Assembly: GCA_965220715.1 (NCBI GenBank)
Contig: OZ244843.1
Span: forward strand, 5,456,001-5,520,000
Length of the DNA: 64,000 nt
DNA from: Bin5 sp965220715
Lineage (GTDB): Bacteria > Chloroflexota > Anaerolineae > Caldilineales > Caldilineaceae
Reading direction: 5' to 3'
Positions 1 through 9,245 of this stretch are shown here, in pieces (the first letter of the stretch is position 1; each line of letters begins with the position of its first letter). The translations under genes were made by a program, and so were the position numbers. The notes below the pieces were generated by a model that saw only the letters and a list, made by a program, of their open reading frames with translations, did no database searches and was not told where the DNA came from.

Positions 1-349
1 TGACTTCGATCCACTTTTCACCTTGGGCGCGGGCCCGGTCGACGTTCATGTGGAGGAGCGTGAGGCCGTTGTAGGCGACGGCATAGTGGGGTTCCGCCTC
101 CAAAATGCTGCGCTTATTGACGGCGGCCAGCTTTGTCTGGCGTTGATAGCGGATGCGGGGCAGGTCCATGGAGGCGCCTGAGAAGGGAAGAGGCGGGAAC
201 TGGTCGAGGCCGACTTTGGCGTTGTATAGCAGGGGGACGGGTTCGGGGGGCGCGGCGGCGCTGGCGGAAAGGGGGATGCCCAATGCGATGGAGCTGAGTC
301 CGCAGAGCAGGGCCAGCGAGAGGGAGAGATTTCGTGTTCGGGTTTTCAT
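1..349 (-). CDS. Secreted protein, N-terminal part, probable second L,D-transpeptidase (cut by window edge)
   Basis: Only the first 116 codons lie in the window; the gene continues beyond position 1. The start at 349 is followed by a signal peptide (MKTRTRNLSLS, a hydrophobic core, then ASAAAPP around residue 33). The last visible residues, GEKWIEV, match ERWIEV, which opens the YkuD catalytic domain of the neighbouring L,D-transpeptidase. I infer a second peptidoglycan L,D-transpeptidase, without LysM repeats, in tandem with the next gene 68 bp upstream. The catalytic cysteine region is not in the window, so the family call rests on this short match. Confidence 0.6.
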   Translation of the reverse strand, partial: MKTRTRNLSLSLALLCGLSSIALGIPLSASAAAPPEPVPLLYNAKVGLDQFPPLPFSGASMDLPRIRYQRQTKLAAVNKRSILEAEPHYAVAYNGLTLLHMNVDRARAQGEKWIEV

Positions 350-417
350 GATGAGACTCTGGCAGCGAATGAGTGCAGGGAATAAAGGTAGAAAATAATG
401 GTTGAGAACGGGTTTCA

Positions 418-1719
418 TTAATGGACCATTACGAGCGTGCCGGGGTTGGCGTTCGTGCTGAGCAGCCAGTCATCACCGTACTCGGTAGGAGACGTCCAAT
501 TGAAGAGCCATTCGGCGTCCTGTGCGGTCATGTTGATGCAGCCGCGGCTCATGGGTGCGCCGAAGTTGCTGTGCCAGTAGGTGCCGTGAAAGCCGTAGTC
601 CTTATAAAAGTACTGGACATGGGGGACATTCTTGAGGAGATAATGGGTGCCTGCGGCACGGTTGCCGCCGCGCATGTCCTGCAGGGCGATCTTGGCCCAG
701 ATGCGGAAGGCGCCGGTGACGGTGGGCGAGTTTTCCACGCCGGATGAGATGACGAACAGTTTGACGGGAACGGCGCCCTCGTAGGCGATTGCGAGCTGTT
801 CGCCCAGGTCAACTTCGATCCAGCGCTCGGTGGCGGTGGGATAGTGGGCGGGGTCAAGGCTGGGATACAGGTATTTGAGCAGTTCGAGCGCATTCTCCGA
901 TGGGATGCGCAGGGTCTGGCCAACGGCGAGCCGGCTGTGATTTGTGAGGCCATTCAAGCGGAGGATAGCGACGGGGCTGACGCGATAGTGCGCTGCGATT
1001 TCCGAGAGCGTCTCACCGGCGTGTACGGTATGGTCCAGCGACCGCGTTCGTCCGGGCTGGGGCAGGGCTTGCGGCGGGGCGGGGGCGGGCAGGAGCAGGA
1101 CCTGGCCCACGTAAAGCCAGGGCGCCGATGCCAGGCCGTTCATGGAGATGAGGCTGGAGAGAGTGACGCCATGCCGTTGGGCGAGGCGGGTGAGGGAGTC
1201 GCCCGGCTGCACGGTGTAGCGCTGAACGCCATCGACGGTCCGGTTGGCGGCGACGACATGCGATAGAGCTGCGGGCGCGGGTGCGGGCTGTACGAGGGCA
1301 GTGGAAACGGGCAGCAGCAAGGATTGGCCTTTGTAGAGCCAGCGCAAGGGCGAGACGCCGTTTATGCGGGCCAGCGTGGTCACGCTGAGACCGTGGCGAT
1401 CGGCAACTTTGGTCAGTGTGTCGCCGGGCCGGACGGTGTAGGTCCGGTAACCCTGGTCGGCGTTGGTGGTGGTATCGGGCGAATCGATCAGGAGGCGCTG
1501 GCCGTAGCGGACGAAGTTGACGTTGGGCAGATTGTTGAGCCGTTGCAAGTTGGCCACGGTGGTGCCATGGCGCGAGGCGATCTGGCTCAGGGTTTCACCG
1601 GGCTGGACGATATGCACTTCGACGGCGAATGCGCCGTGGGCAGTCGTTATGACAGTAATAACGGCCAGCAGTACGGCCAGCTTGGCCCGGACAAGGGGTG
1701 CAACCATTCCCCACCTCAT
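418..1719 (-). CDS. L,D-transpeptidase with four LysM domains
   Basis: Exported peptidoglycan enzyme of 433 residues. A signal peptide covers about residues 1-32 (ending HGAFA). Four LysM repeats follow at about 35-78, 92-137, 167-212 and 231-274, each opening with a V-x-PGETL or PGDTL type motif, separated by Pro/Ala linkers. A YkuD domain occupies about 298-433 with the active-site signature HGTYWH (His about 378) and SRGCINM (catalytic Cys about 394). LysM repeats should bind glycan strands while YkuD makes 3-3 cross-links or attaches proteins to the wall. The start at 1719 gives a complete signal peptide; an in-frame ATG at 1707 has a G-rich sequence just upstream and is an alternative. 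Confidence 0.93.
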   Translation of the reverse strand: MRWGMVAPLVRAKLAVLLAVITVITTAHGAFAVEVHIVQPGETLSQIASRHGTTVANLQRLNNLPNVNFVRYGQRLLIDSPDTTTNADQGYRTYTVRPGDTLTKVADRHGLSVTTLARINGVSPLRWLYKGQSLLLPVSTALVQPAPAPAALSHVVAANRTVDGVQRYTVQPGDSLTRLAQRHGVTLSSLISMNGLASAPWLYVGQVLLLPAPAPPQALPQPGRTRSLDHTVHAGETLSEIAAHYRVSPVAILRLNGLTNHSRLAVGQTLRIPSENALELLKYLYPSLDPAHYPTATERWIEVDLGEQLAIAYEGAVPVKLFVISSGVENSPTVTGAFRIWAKIALQDMRGGNRAAGTHYLLKNVPHVQYFYKDYGFHGTYWHSNFGAPMSRGCINMTAQDAEWLFNWTSPTEYGDDWLLSTNANPGTLVMVH

Positions 1720-1820
1720 TCGTTGTGGTGGTTGGCGTACTCTACGTTATGGGGTTACGGCTTGGGAAGATCGATTCCGTCAATTATTCCAACCGCAGAC
1801 TAAGGCGACAACGCCTGTTT

Positions 1821-1985
1821 CCATGGAAGGGCCGCTAAGGGACACTTCAGCTTCTTTTTGTCCACGAAGGGCCGCTAAGGGACACTTCAGCTTCTTTTTG
1901 TCCACGAAGGGCCGCTAAGGGACACTTCAACTTCTTTTTATCCACGAAGGGCCACGAAGGACCACTAAGAACATCTTTTTTCCAC
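1821..1985. repeat. R1 repeat, exact 40-bp tandem copies plus degenerate tail
   Basis: Units starting at 1821, 1861 and 1901 share a 40-bp period made of (T)CCACGAAGGG, CCGCTAAGGG and ACACTTCAGCTTCTTTTTG. A degenerate block CCACGAAGG / CCACGAAGG / CCACTAAG follows to about 1985. This belongs to the R1 family found at 5.6, 36.0, 37.1, 43.7 and 56.5-57.8 kb. It lies just upstream of the L,D-transpeptidase start. Confidence 0.9.
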
Positions 1986-2426
1986 TTCGGTCGCTGTTGC
2001 CGGACATTGTTGAACCTGCCACAAATGAGATCAATATATCGGAAAAGCGCGGTGCATACAATTCGCTGCCTGGATTGGGTCAGGGCATACGCGATGACCG
2101 TGATCGTATGGGATGGGCCGCCGCTGCGGGGAGAAAACGGGCATGGAAGGGCTTGATTTGAAGTGGGACGGCGTCTGAGTTTTGGCTGTCTTTTCGATCA
2201 CGCGCTGAAGGAACTGTTTCGATTCCGGCTGCAGATGATGGGCGGACGCTGGGGGCAAGTATAGAAAGCGGTGGAGGAACGGCGCGATGTTGTTGGCAAT
2301 GCGGTGGTTAGGGGATGGGGGATGGGGTCTCGCTGGTGCGCGGTTGTCTGAACTGTGATTGGGGGGGTCAGGGGATGGGCTGCAGTTTGTGTGGGGCGGG
2401 AGTGTGCGCTGGGATGGGGGGATTGC
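1986..2426. other. Intergenic stretch with one R2 repeat copy
   Basis: I see no convincing gene here. An R2 copy begins at 2344 (TTGTCTGAACTGTGATT, then GGGGATGGGCTGCAG near 2371-2385). The remainder is G-rich on the plus strand and carries no clear promoter or terminator. Confidence 0.6.
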
Positions 2427-3464
2427 TCAGGGTTCTGGGGTGGGGGGCGGTTCGATGGCGGGAAGTTCGGAGATGGGGATGCTGGTCTGGACGAGGGGTG
2501 CGAAGATCCAGGCGGTGGTTTCGGGGAGCTGGACCTGGAGCCAGTCGCTGGTTTGGTTGCGTCCGAGCAGGGCGGCGGATTCGTTTTGGTAGAAGACGCC
2601 GACGACGGGGAAGTCGGTGCCGGGCCCGGCGCGGAGGTTGGCGCCTTCGACGAGGACGGTGACTGCGGGCCCGGTTATTTCGGGGGCGGCGGGCGGTTCG
2701 GGCGCGGTTTGGGGAGAAGCGGCGGCGGCGGTTGTGGTGGCGGTGAGGCGGACAGCGACGGTGGTGATGGGGTCCTGCGGTTTGCTGGCTTCGGCGATGA
2801 GGGTGGCGACGACGGAGGGGCCGAGCGATTCCTGGACGATCTCCAGTTCGTTGACATCGCCGAAGACCCGCAGCTGGGCGGCGGGCACCCAGCCGGCGAT
2901 GCCGTCGGCGAGGTAGGCGGCAAACCAGGCGCTATCGGCTGAACGGCCGGTGATAGTGAGGGTGGCGCCTATTTGCAGGTTAGCGACTACGCCGCCACCA
3001 GGGGCGGAATAGAGGAGACCGCCGGCGGAGAGGATGCCGAGTGCGGTTGGGCGGCTGAAAACGGAGAGGCTAGGGTAGGCGGACAGGGCCGACGGGGTGG
3101 GGGCGGGGTTGGCACCGGCTGAAGCCGCGGATGGGGGGGCGGGGGCTGTTGGCGTACGCTGCTGTGCAAGGCGGGCGCGCAGGGAGTCGGCGACCTGATC
3201 TGCGGTCTGGGTGGGGGTATCTGCCTGTGCGGGCGCGCTGAAATCGGGCGTGTTTTGGGCGACGCGTGTGCCGAGCGGGAGGGGAGTGGGCTGGCCTGGG
3301 CGGCGGCCGCAGGCGGTCAGGAGCAGGAGGAGGCAGAGCAGAATCAGGGTATTGCGGGCGGAAACTGCAGGGGATAGGGACCCGGGGTCAGGGGACAGGG
3401 GACTTTCGGGCGCCTTGCGGGCAGGTGTGCGCTGGGGGCAGGGACTCAGGATAGGGTCATTCAT
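2427..3464 (-). CDS. Lipoprotein with two SH3-type (SH3_3/SH3b) domains
   Basis: 345-residue protein with a Pro/Ser-rich leader, a hydrophobic segment and a lipobox LLTAC about residue 51, so probably an anchored outer-face lipoprotein. A disordered Pro/Thr/Ala linker leads to two SH3-like domains: one after a GGLLYSAPGGG turn, the second containing ANLRAGPGTDFPVVG, the usual bacterial SH3 signature, and W-I-F near its end. The ATG at 3464 overlaps the stop of the upstream permease by 8 bp (ATGAATGA), so the two are probably translationally coupled. Such domains usually bind cell-wall peptides. The long pre-lipobox leader is unusual, and a downstream start is possible. Confidence 0.8.
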   Translation of the reverse strand: MNDPILSPCPQRTPARKAPESPLSPDPGSLSPAVSARNTLILLCLLLLLTACGRRPGQPTPLPLGTRVAQNTPDFSAPAQADTPTQTADQVADSLRARLAQQRTPTAPAPPSAASAGANPAPTPSALSAYPSLSVFSRPTALGILSAGGLLYSAPGGGVVANLQIGATLTITGRSADSAWFAAYLADGIAGWVPAAQLRVFGDVNELEIVQESLGPSVVATLIAEASKPQDPITTVAVRLTATTTAAAASPQTAPEPPAAPEITGPAVTVLVEGANLRAGPGTDFPVVGVFYQNESAALLGRNQTSDWLQVQLPETTAWIFAPLVQTSIPISELPAIEPPPTPEP

Positions 3465-4704
3465 ATCGCAGCGCGTCGATGGGGTTGAGGCGACTGGCGC
3501 GGTAGGCGGGATAGATGCCGAAGAAGAGGCCGACGGCCATGGAAAAAAGGATGGCAATGGCGATGGCGTCGATGCCGACGACGGCGCTGAAGTTGTCGAT
3601 GAAGGAGGTGGCGGCGACCGCTCCGCCGGCGCCGAGGGCGATGCCGATCATGCCGCCGATCAGCGAGAGCGTCACCGCTTCGATGAGAAACTGGCTCAAG
3701 ACATTGCGGCGTTTGGCGCCGACGGCTTTGCGCAGCCCGATCTCGCGGGTTCGTTCGGTAACGCTGACGAGCATGATGTTCATGATGCCGATGCCGCCGA
3801 CAAGCAGGCTGATGAAGGCGATAGCGCTCAGGAAGAGGGTCAGGGCGTTAAGGATATCTCCAAAGATCGAGATGAGGTCCGCCTGATTGATGATGGCGAA
3901 GTCGTCTTCGCCCAGAAAGGCGATGTTATGCCGCTGGCGCAGCAGTTCGGATATCTGCTCCTGCGCTGCATCCATCCGATCCTCAGAGCGCACAGACGCG
4001 TAGATGACGTTGACCCGGTAGTCGCCGCTGACCGTTCTGCGTCGAAAGAGACGGTCCTGAACCGTAGTGAGGGGAATAAATACCGCCTCATCCAGATTGC
4101 CGCCGAAGCCGCCGCCGCCCCGTTCTTCCATCACGCCGATCACCCGGAAGAGCAGATTATTGACATGGATTGTCTGGCCAACGGGATCCTCATTCGGATC
4201 GAAGAGTTTTCCGTAGACATCCGAGCCAATGACCACTACCCGACTGCGCTCTTGAACATCTATCGCGGCGATGAATGCGCCGATGGCAGGCTCCCAGGAA
4301 CGCACATCCTGATAACTAGCGGTGACGCCATTGACAGAAACCCCCAAGTCCTTGTTTCCTTTGGACACAACGGCGCTGCCGCTCACTTCAGGCGCAACGG
4401 CAAACACATCCGGTACTTGCAGGGGATTGGCGATGGCGTTGCTGTCGCTGAGCGTCAGGATGCCGCTACTTCTGGCCCGTTCCCGGGGTGATCCTTCGCT
4501 CAGTTGGCCCGGCACGATAAATAGCAGATTTGTGCCGGCGCTGGCAAACTGATCGGTAACATACTTCTCCACACCCCGGCCGATACTCATCAGGGCGATG
4601 ACTGCGCCGACACCGATGATAATGCCAAGCATCGTCAGAATGGAACGCAGCTTGTTTGCCGCCAGAGCCAGCATTGCGACGCGGATCGATTCGTAGAGGT
4701 TCAT
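3457..4704 (-). CDS. ABC transporter permease, MacB/FtsX family
   Basis: 415-residue membrane protein with MacB topology: N-terminal TM helix (about 20-45, LTMLGIIIGVGAVIAL), a large extracytoplasmic MacB core domain (about 50-270), then three C-terminal TM helices with the FtsX signature ERTREIGLRKAVGAKR before the second of them. It ends IDALRYE, typical of the family. It lies 25 bp downstream of the ATPase and overlaps the SH3 lipoprotein gene. Together with the adaptor at 5841-7316 it forms a MacA-MacB-like export or extracytoplasmic mechanotransmission system; the substrate is unknown. Confidence 0.94.
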   Translation of the reverse strand: MNLYESIRVAMLALAANKLRSILTMLGIIIGVGAVIALMSIGRGVEKYVTDQFASAGTNLLFIVPGQLSEGSPRERARSSGILTLSDSNAIANPLQVPDVFAVAPEVSGSAVVSKGNKDLGVSVNGVTASYQDVRSWEPAIGAFIAAIDVQERSRVVVIGSDVYGKLFDPNEDPVGQTIHVNNLLFRVIGVMEERGGGGFGGNLDEAVFIPLTTVQDRLFRRRTVSGDYRVNVIYASVRSEDRMDAAQEQISELLRQRHNIAFLGEDDFAIINQADLISIFGDILNALTLFLSAIAFISLLVGGIGIMNIMLVSVTERTREIGLRKAVGAKRRNVLSQFLIEAVTLSLIGGMIGIALGAGGAVAATSFIDNFSAVVGIDAIAIAILFSMAVGLFFGIYPAYRASRLNPIDALRYE

Positions 4705-4729
4705 AAGGGCAGGGGTCAGGGATTAGGGA

Positions 4730-5542
4730 TCAGGGATTAGGGACTTCTAAGGCGCGAGACTCTGGGTTATGTAGGGGTGGGGCTTCGGCCTCTGGGGCGT
4801 GTTTGCGTTCGTCGCTTTCGATGCGGCCGTCGCGAAAATGGATGACGTGGCTGCAATATTGGGCGATTTCGGGGTCGTGGGTGACGAAGACGATGGTAAT
4901 GCCCTGTTCGCGGTTGAGCCGCTGCAGCAGGTCCATGATTTCAACGCTGGTCTTGGAGTCGAGATTGCCGGTTGGCTCGTCGGCCAGGATGAGTTTGGGG
5001 CGGTTGATGAGGGCACGGGCGATTGCGACGCGCTGTTGCTGCCCACCTGAGAGTTCGTTAGGTTTGTGTTGGCGGCGATCGTCTAGCCCGACCAGATTGA
5101 GCACCTGGGCGGCGCGCTCGTGGCGCTCGCGGCCGCTGATGCCGGCATAGAGGAGGGGAAGCTCGACATTGGCCTGGGCGGTGGTGCGGGGGAGGAGGTT
5201 GAAACTCTGGAAGACGAAGCCGACTTTGAGGCTGCGGATCTCGGCGAGGCTATTGTCATTGAGCGCGCCGACGTCGGTGCCGTCGAGACGGTAGAGGCCG
5301 GAGGTGGGCACGTCGAGGCAGCCGATGATGTTCATGAGGGTGGATTTGCCGCTGCCGCTGGGGCCCATGATGGCCACTATTTCGCCGATGTGGATATTGA
5401 GGTCGACGCCGCGGAGGGCGCGCACTTCCATGTCGCCCATTTTGTATATTTTGGTGAGGTCGATGGCTTCGATGACGGGACGGGCGTTGTCCGGGGGCTC
5501 GGCGCCGTTTGGGTTTGTTTGGTTGGAGATTTGATTGAGCAT
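4730..5542 (-). CDS. ABC transporter ATP-binding protein, MacB/LolD type
   Basis: 270-residue nucleotide-binding subunit. Walker A GPSGSGKST, Q-loop FVFQSFNLLPR, signature LSGGQQQRVAIARAL, Walker B LILADEPTGNLD and the switch His in VFVTHD are all present, so it should be active. The TGNLD after Walker B is typical of the LolD/MacB branch. About 30 polar residues precede the conserved IDLTKIYKMG; the true start could be later. It powers the permease encoded immediately downstream. Confidence 0.95.
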   Translation of the reverse strand: MLNQISNQTNPNGAEPPDNARPVIEAIDLTKIYKMGDMEVRALRGVDLNIHIGEIVAIMGPSGSGKSTLMNIIGCLDVPTSGLYRLDGTDVGALNDNSLAEIRSLKVGFVFQSFNLLPRTTAQANVELPLLYAGISGRERHERAAQVLNLVGLDDRRQHKPNELSGGQQQRVAIARALINRPKLILADEPTGNLDSKTSVEIMDLLQRLNREQGITIVFVTHDPEIAQYCSHVIHFRDGRIESDERKHAPEAEAPPLHNPESRALEVPNP

Positions 5543-5608
5543 GCTTTTTGGGGGAGTTTTTGGTTTTTGGTTTTTAGTAACTTTGTTCGTACTCAGAATG
5601 TCGTCTAT

Positions 5609-5719
5609 CTGCGAAGGGCCACGAAGGGTAGGTCAACTTCTTTTTGTCCGCGAAGGGCCGCGAAGGGCCGCGAAGAACACCTTAACACCTTTTTGTCCGC
5701 GGAGGGGCAGGGAGAACAG
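5609..5719. repeat. R1 repeat block between adaptor and ATPase genes
   Basis: Several copies of the 10-bp unit (GCGAAGGGCC, ACGAAGGG, CGCGAAGGGC) with CTTCTTTTTGTCC and ACACCTTAACACCTTTTTGTCC joints. The block sits in the 298-bp gap between the adaptor stop and the ATPase start, so the operon either tolerates it in its transcript or is split here. Confidence 0.85.
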
Positions 5720-5840
5720 CTTTGGCGCTGCGGATTGTGGTTGTGGGATAGGAGAGTCAGGCGAGAGATGGCCTGATTCTGACGGTGTGCGTTGTGCTTT
5801 TGTCATATTTTGAATCGTTTTCTCGGAATGTCGACGACTT

Positions 5841-7316
5841 CTAGTTGCCGCCGAAGATGGCGCTGCGTAGTTGGTCCTCGCTGCTGGTGCGGATGAGAGC
5901 GATCTGGTCGGCGTCGGCGAGTCCGGCGAGGACCTGGGTGAAGCGGTCGTTGCGCAGGCCCATTTCGATTTCCTGGAGGGTGGGAACGCCGCTGATGATT
6001 TTCTGGACGAAGGCGCGGCCCGATTCGCGGTCGAGCTGGATGTAGCGATTGGGGACGAGCAGGATGTTGTCGACCTTGGCGGTGGTAATGATGGCGGTGG
6101 CGCTCATGCCGGCGCGCAGTTGGGCATCAGTGGTTTCGGGCACGATTTCGACGTCGTAGGCGACTACGCCGCCGACATCGCGGGCGGTGGGGGAGAGCTT
6201 TGTGACCTGGCCGGCGATATCGGCGTCGGGGAGTGCGTCGAGGCTGAGACGGACTGTCTGGCCGATCTGCACCTGGCGGACGTCGATTTCGTCGACGAGG
6301 ACGTTCATGTGAAAGCTGACGAGGTCGGTGAGCACGATGGCGGGCAGGGTGCTGGAGCCATACAGTTCGCCCTGGCGCAGATTGACCTGGCTAATGACAC
6401 CGGTGATGGGGGCATAGAGCATCGAGTTATTGAGGGAGACTTCGGCCTGTTGTTTGCTCAGTTCGGCCTGGCGGACCTGTGCGCGGGCGATTTCCAGGTC
6501 CTCTGCCGGCGGCCCCTCGAGGAGGGAGTTGAGGGTGTCCTGGGCCACGAGCAGGTTGCTGCGGGCCTGGCGTACACCGAGTTCGGCCTGGGCGATCTGG
6601 GCGAAGGCGGCGGCGATCTGGGCCTGGTCGGCACCCTGTTGCGTCAGCGTCAACTGGGCCTGGGCGACTTCGTAGGAGATGGTTGTCTGTTCGAGTTGGA
6701 CAGCCTGGGACGATGCGCCGGCATCGGGGGCGGTCTTGATCTGGTCATAGGCGCTCTGGGCCTGGCGCACGTTGACGGCGGCCTGGCGGACCTGGGCTTC
6801 CTGGACAGCGAGCTCGGCCGGTGATGCGCCGGCCAACAGTTGGCGATAGCTGGCCTGGGCGCTGGCCAGGGCGGCTTCTGCGCTGGCGACGCTGGCTTGG
6901 GCGACGGTGACATTGGCCTGGGAGGCGATGATATCGGAGTCTGAGGGTGGTTTTTCCAGCTTCTCCAGTTGGGCGCGGCTGATCTGGAGAGAGATGTCGG
7001 CTTGTTCGAGTGCGAGGGCGGCGTCGGTGACATCCAGTTGGGCCAGGAGCTGGCCGGTTTCTACGGGCTGGCCGACGGATACGAGGACCTGCTCGACGCG
7101 GCCGCTGGCGCGGAAGGAGAGTGCGACTTCGGCTTCGGGTTCGATGCTGCCGGTTGCGCTGACGGTACTACTGATCGAGCCGCGCTCGACTGTGGCGGTC
7201 TCGTAGCTGGGCTGTGCGTCGAGGGCGGCGCGGCGTTCCTGGAAGCGTTGGAGGCCGAACCAGCCGGCGGCGCCGATGACAACAAGCACGGCGACCGCGA
7301 TCAGGAATCTCTTCAT
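5841..7316 (-). CDS. Periplasmic/extracytoplasmic adaptor, MacA/HlyD family
   Basis: 491 residues: N-terminal TM anchor (about 4-22), a split barrel-sandwich/lipoyl hybrid domain (first half around GRVEQVLVSVGQPVETGQLLAQLD, second half around LYAPITGVISQVNLRQGELYG), an extended Ala/Gln-rich coiled-coil hairpin (about 100-310), a beta-barrel with DEIDVRQVQIGQTVRL, and a membrane-proximal C-terminal domain. The hairpin is long for MacA. It is the first gene of the exporter group, followed by the ATPase, MacB-like permease and SH3 lipoprotein on the same strand. Confidence 0.92.
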   Translation of the reverse strand: MKRFLIAVAVLVVIGAAGWFGLQRFQERRAALDAQPSYETATVERGSISSTVSATGSIEPEAEVALSFRASGRVEQVLVSVGQPVETGQLLAQLDVTDAALALEQADISLQISRAQLEKLEKPPSDSDIIASQANVTVAQASVASAEAALASAQASYRQLLAGASPAELAVQEAQVRQAAVNVRQAQSAYDQIKTAPDAGASSQAVQLEQTTISYEVAQAQLTLTQQGADQAQIAAAFAQIAQAELGVRQARSNLLVAQDTLNSLLEGPPAEDLEIARAQVRQAELSKQQAEVSLNNSMLYAPITGVISQVNLRQGELYGSSTLPAIVLTDLVSFHMNVLVDEIDVRQVQIGQTVRLSLDALPDADIAGQVTKLSPTARDVGGVVAYDVEIVPETTDAQLRAGMSATAIITTAKVDNILLVPNRYIQLDRESGRAFVQKIISGVPTLQEIEMGLRNDRFTQVLAGLADADQIALIRTSSEDQLRSAIFGGN

Positions 7317-7379
7317 TTCTTCTCATCCCCGGCGTACCGGCAGCTGTGATATGCGGATGGCGAAAGGACTGGCAGGGCA

Positions 7380-7385
7380 ATTATA
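7380..7385 (-). promoter_or_regulatory. Possible -10 element upstream of the adaptor gene
   Basis: The minus strand carries TATAAT at 7385-7380, 64 bp upstream of the adaptor start. The sequence 18 bp further up is TTCGCG, a weak -35 match, inside a GC-rich palindromic patch (CGCGATCGGCGCG). Low confidence. Confidence 0.35.
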
Positions 7386-7598
7386 GTGCCGTTTCGCGAT
7401 CGGCGCGAATTGTTCCGGTGTCAAACGGGACAACCGCGCGTTTGCCGGTCCTCTATATACATTACGGCATATGGAGACTTTTGTTTCGCGTCCCAGAGGG
7501 CCGACGTGTGCCAGTGTACCGCCGGTGGATGAAAGGCTCTGTAAGCCTATTCCCAATTGTTGTGTGATGATGGGGCCATTGAAAGGGAAAAGTGCCGT

Positions 7599-9101
7599 TT
7601 ACGGCACAGCGTCAACCTCCTCCGACCAGGGGCCCTCCGTACCGTCGATCACGGCTCTGACGCGGTAGTAGTAGGTGTTGCCAGCCGTAAGTCCGGTATG
7701 GGAATAGGAGGTGGTTTCGGCGGACAGGCTATTACCGATGCGTTCCCAGTCGGTCTGGCCCGGGGTCCATACAATGAGCTGGTAGCTGTCGGCACCGGTC
7801 ACTTTGCTCCAACTGAGATCGATGCGGTGGGCGGAGGCGGTCGCGACCAGTCCCGGCATGAATGACGCGCCCGGGACGGCGCTGGGCGAATTCGACCATG
7901 TGCCCTCGGTACCGTTGACGACGGCGCTGACCCGGTAGTAGTAGGTTTGCCCGGCGGAAAGCCCCGTGTGGGTGTAGGAGGTGGTATCGCCGGAAAGGGG
8001 ATCGCCGATGCGTACCCAAGCATTTTGGGCGTCGGTCCAGACGATGAGAATGTGGCTGCCAACGCCGGGAACGGCGATCCAGCTCAGCTCGACCTGGCCG
8101 ACGGCGGCGGCGGCGGTCAGCGCCGGTGCGGGCGGTGCGGCGGGGACGTCGTTGACCGATTCAGTCCAGGCGCCTTCAATGCCGTGGATCACTGCACTGA
8201 CCCGATAGTAGTAGGTCCTTCCGGCGGTGAGACCGGTGTGGGTGTAGGAGGTTGTATCGCCGGTGAGGGGAGCGCCGATGCGTTGCCAGGCGGTCTGGCC
8301 GTCGGTCCAGCTGATAAGCCGGTAGCTTTCGGCGCCGGGGACGGCGGTCCAGTTCAGCTCTATCTGACCGGTAGCGGCGGTGGCGGAGAGATCGGAGGCG
8401 GCGGGGCGGACAGGGATTTCGCTGACGGAATCGGACCAATCGCCCTCTGTGTCGTCGATCACTGCTCTTACGCGGTAGTGGTAGGTGTTGAGCTCGGTGA
8501 GCCCGGTGTGGGTATAAGAGGTGATGGTGCCAGTGATGGGATCGCCGATGCGTTCCCAGTCATTGAGGCCGTCTGTCCAGACAATGAGCTGGTAGCTGCC
8601 GGCGCCGGCCACGCTTGTCCAGCCAAGTTCGATGCGGCCGGCGGTGGCGTTCGCCGTCAGCGACGGGACGTAGGAAACTGTGGCTTCGACCTCGGCGGCC
8701 CAAGCGCTCTTTTCGCCGGCGACGGGCGCGGCGCGGCCAGTGTAGCTGTAAGTATCCCCTGAGGCAAGGCCGGAATGCGTATGTGAGGTCACATTATGTG
8801 TCAGGGAGCCATCATCGAGCCGCTCCCAGGGGACTTCGCCTTGCCGACCCCAGAGCTCGTAGGTGGCGGCGCCGACGATGGGTGCCCAGTCGATGGTGAT
8901 CCGGTCAGAACCGGCCGATGCGACCAGAACGGGCGCGGCAAGACCAACCGATTCCTTATCCTCTTGGGAAAAGGGGGTTCCTACCCCGGCTTGGGGGAAG
9001 GTAATGCTAAGCTGGTTGGAAGGGCGCGCGAAAAACAGGGCCGCGAACAGGGCGGAAAGGACAAGCGCACTGAGTGAGAGTAATCGTATCATGGGTTTCA
9101 T
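7599..9101 (-). CDS. Secreted protein with five fibronectin type III repeats
   Basis: 500 residues with an N-terminal signal peptide or anchor (about 1-25) and five consecutive FN3-like modules of about 90 residues beginning near residues 56, 150, 235, 325 and 415. Each has the pattern GxIxLxW at the start, a conserved W-x-D/P-G-x-x-x-W-x-RIG strand and T-Y-Y-Y-R-V-x-A-V near the end. The modules are also similar at DNA level, so unequal crossing-over could change copy number. The gene ends directly after the last module, with no enzymatic domain or anchor visible. Probably an exposed adhesion or carbohydrate-surface protein; no specific function is claimed. Confidence 0.85.
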   Translation of the reverse strand: MKPMIRLLSLSALVLSALFAALFFARPSNQLSITFPQAGVGTPFSQEDKESVGLAAPVLVASAGSDRITIDWAPIVGAATYELWGRQGEVPWERLDDGSLTHNVTSHTHSGLASGDTYSYTGRAAPVAGEKSAWAAEVEATVSYVPSLTANATAGRIELGWTSVAGAGSYQLIVWTDGLNDWERIGDPITGTITSYTHTGLTELNTYHYRVRAVIDDTEGDWSDSVSEIPVRPAASDLSATAATGQIELNWTAVPGAESYRLISWTDGQTAWQRIGAPLTGDTTSYTHTGLTAGRTYYYRVSAVIHGIEGAWTESVNDVPAAPPAPALTAAAAVGQVELSWIAVPGVGSHILIVWTDAQNAWVRIGDPLSGDTTSYTHTGLSAGQTYYYRVSAVVNGTEGTWSNSPSAVPGASFMPGLVATASAHRIDLSWSKVTGADSYQLIVWTPGQTDWERIGNSLSAETTSYSHTGLTAGNTYYYRVRAVIDGTEGPWSEEVDAVP

Positions 9102-9245
9102 AGTGTGTACACGAAGTCCTTTTTGTCCACTATCTGCGATGATTTGCGCCTTGGAGGAAAGGGAAAAAACAAGGCGGGCTCGTTGTATTCGGAGTAAGGG
9201 CGCTGCCGCGCAGACCCGGCGGGCATTTCATCCGCCATACAGATT

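Noticed and set aside
2355..2942. Plus-strand Gly/Asp-rich frame opposite the SH3 lipoprotein
   Set aside because: Composition is that of an antisense shadow of a Pro/Ser/Ala-rich gene.
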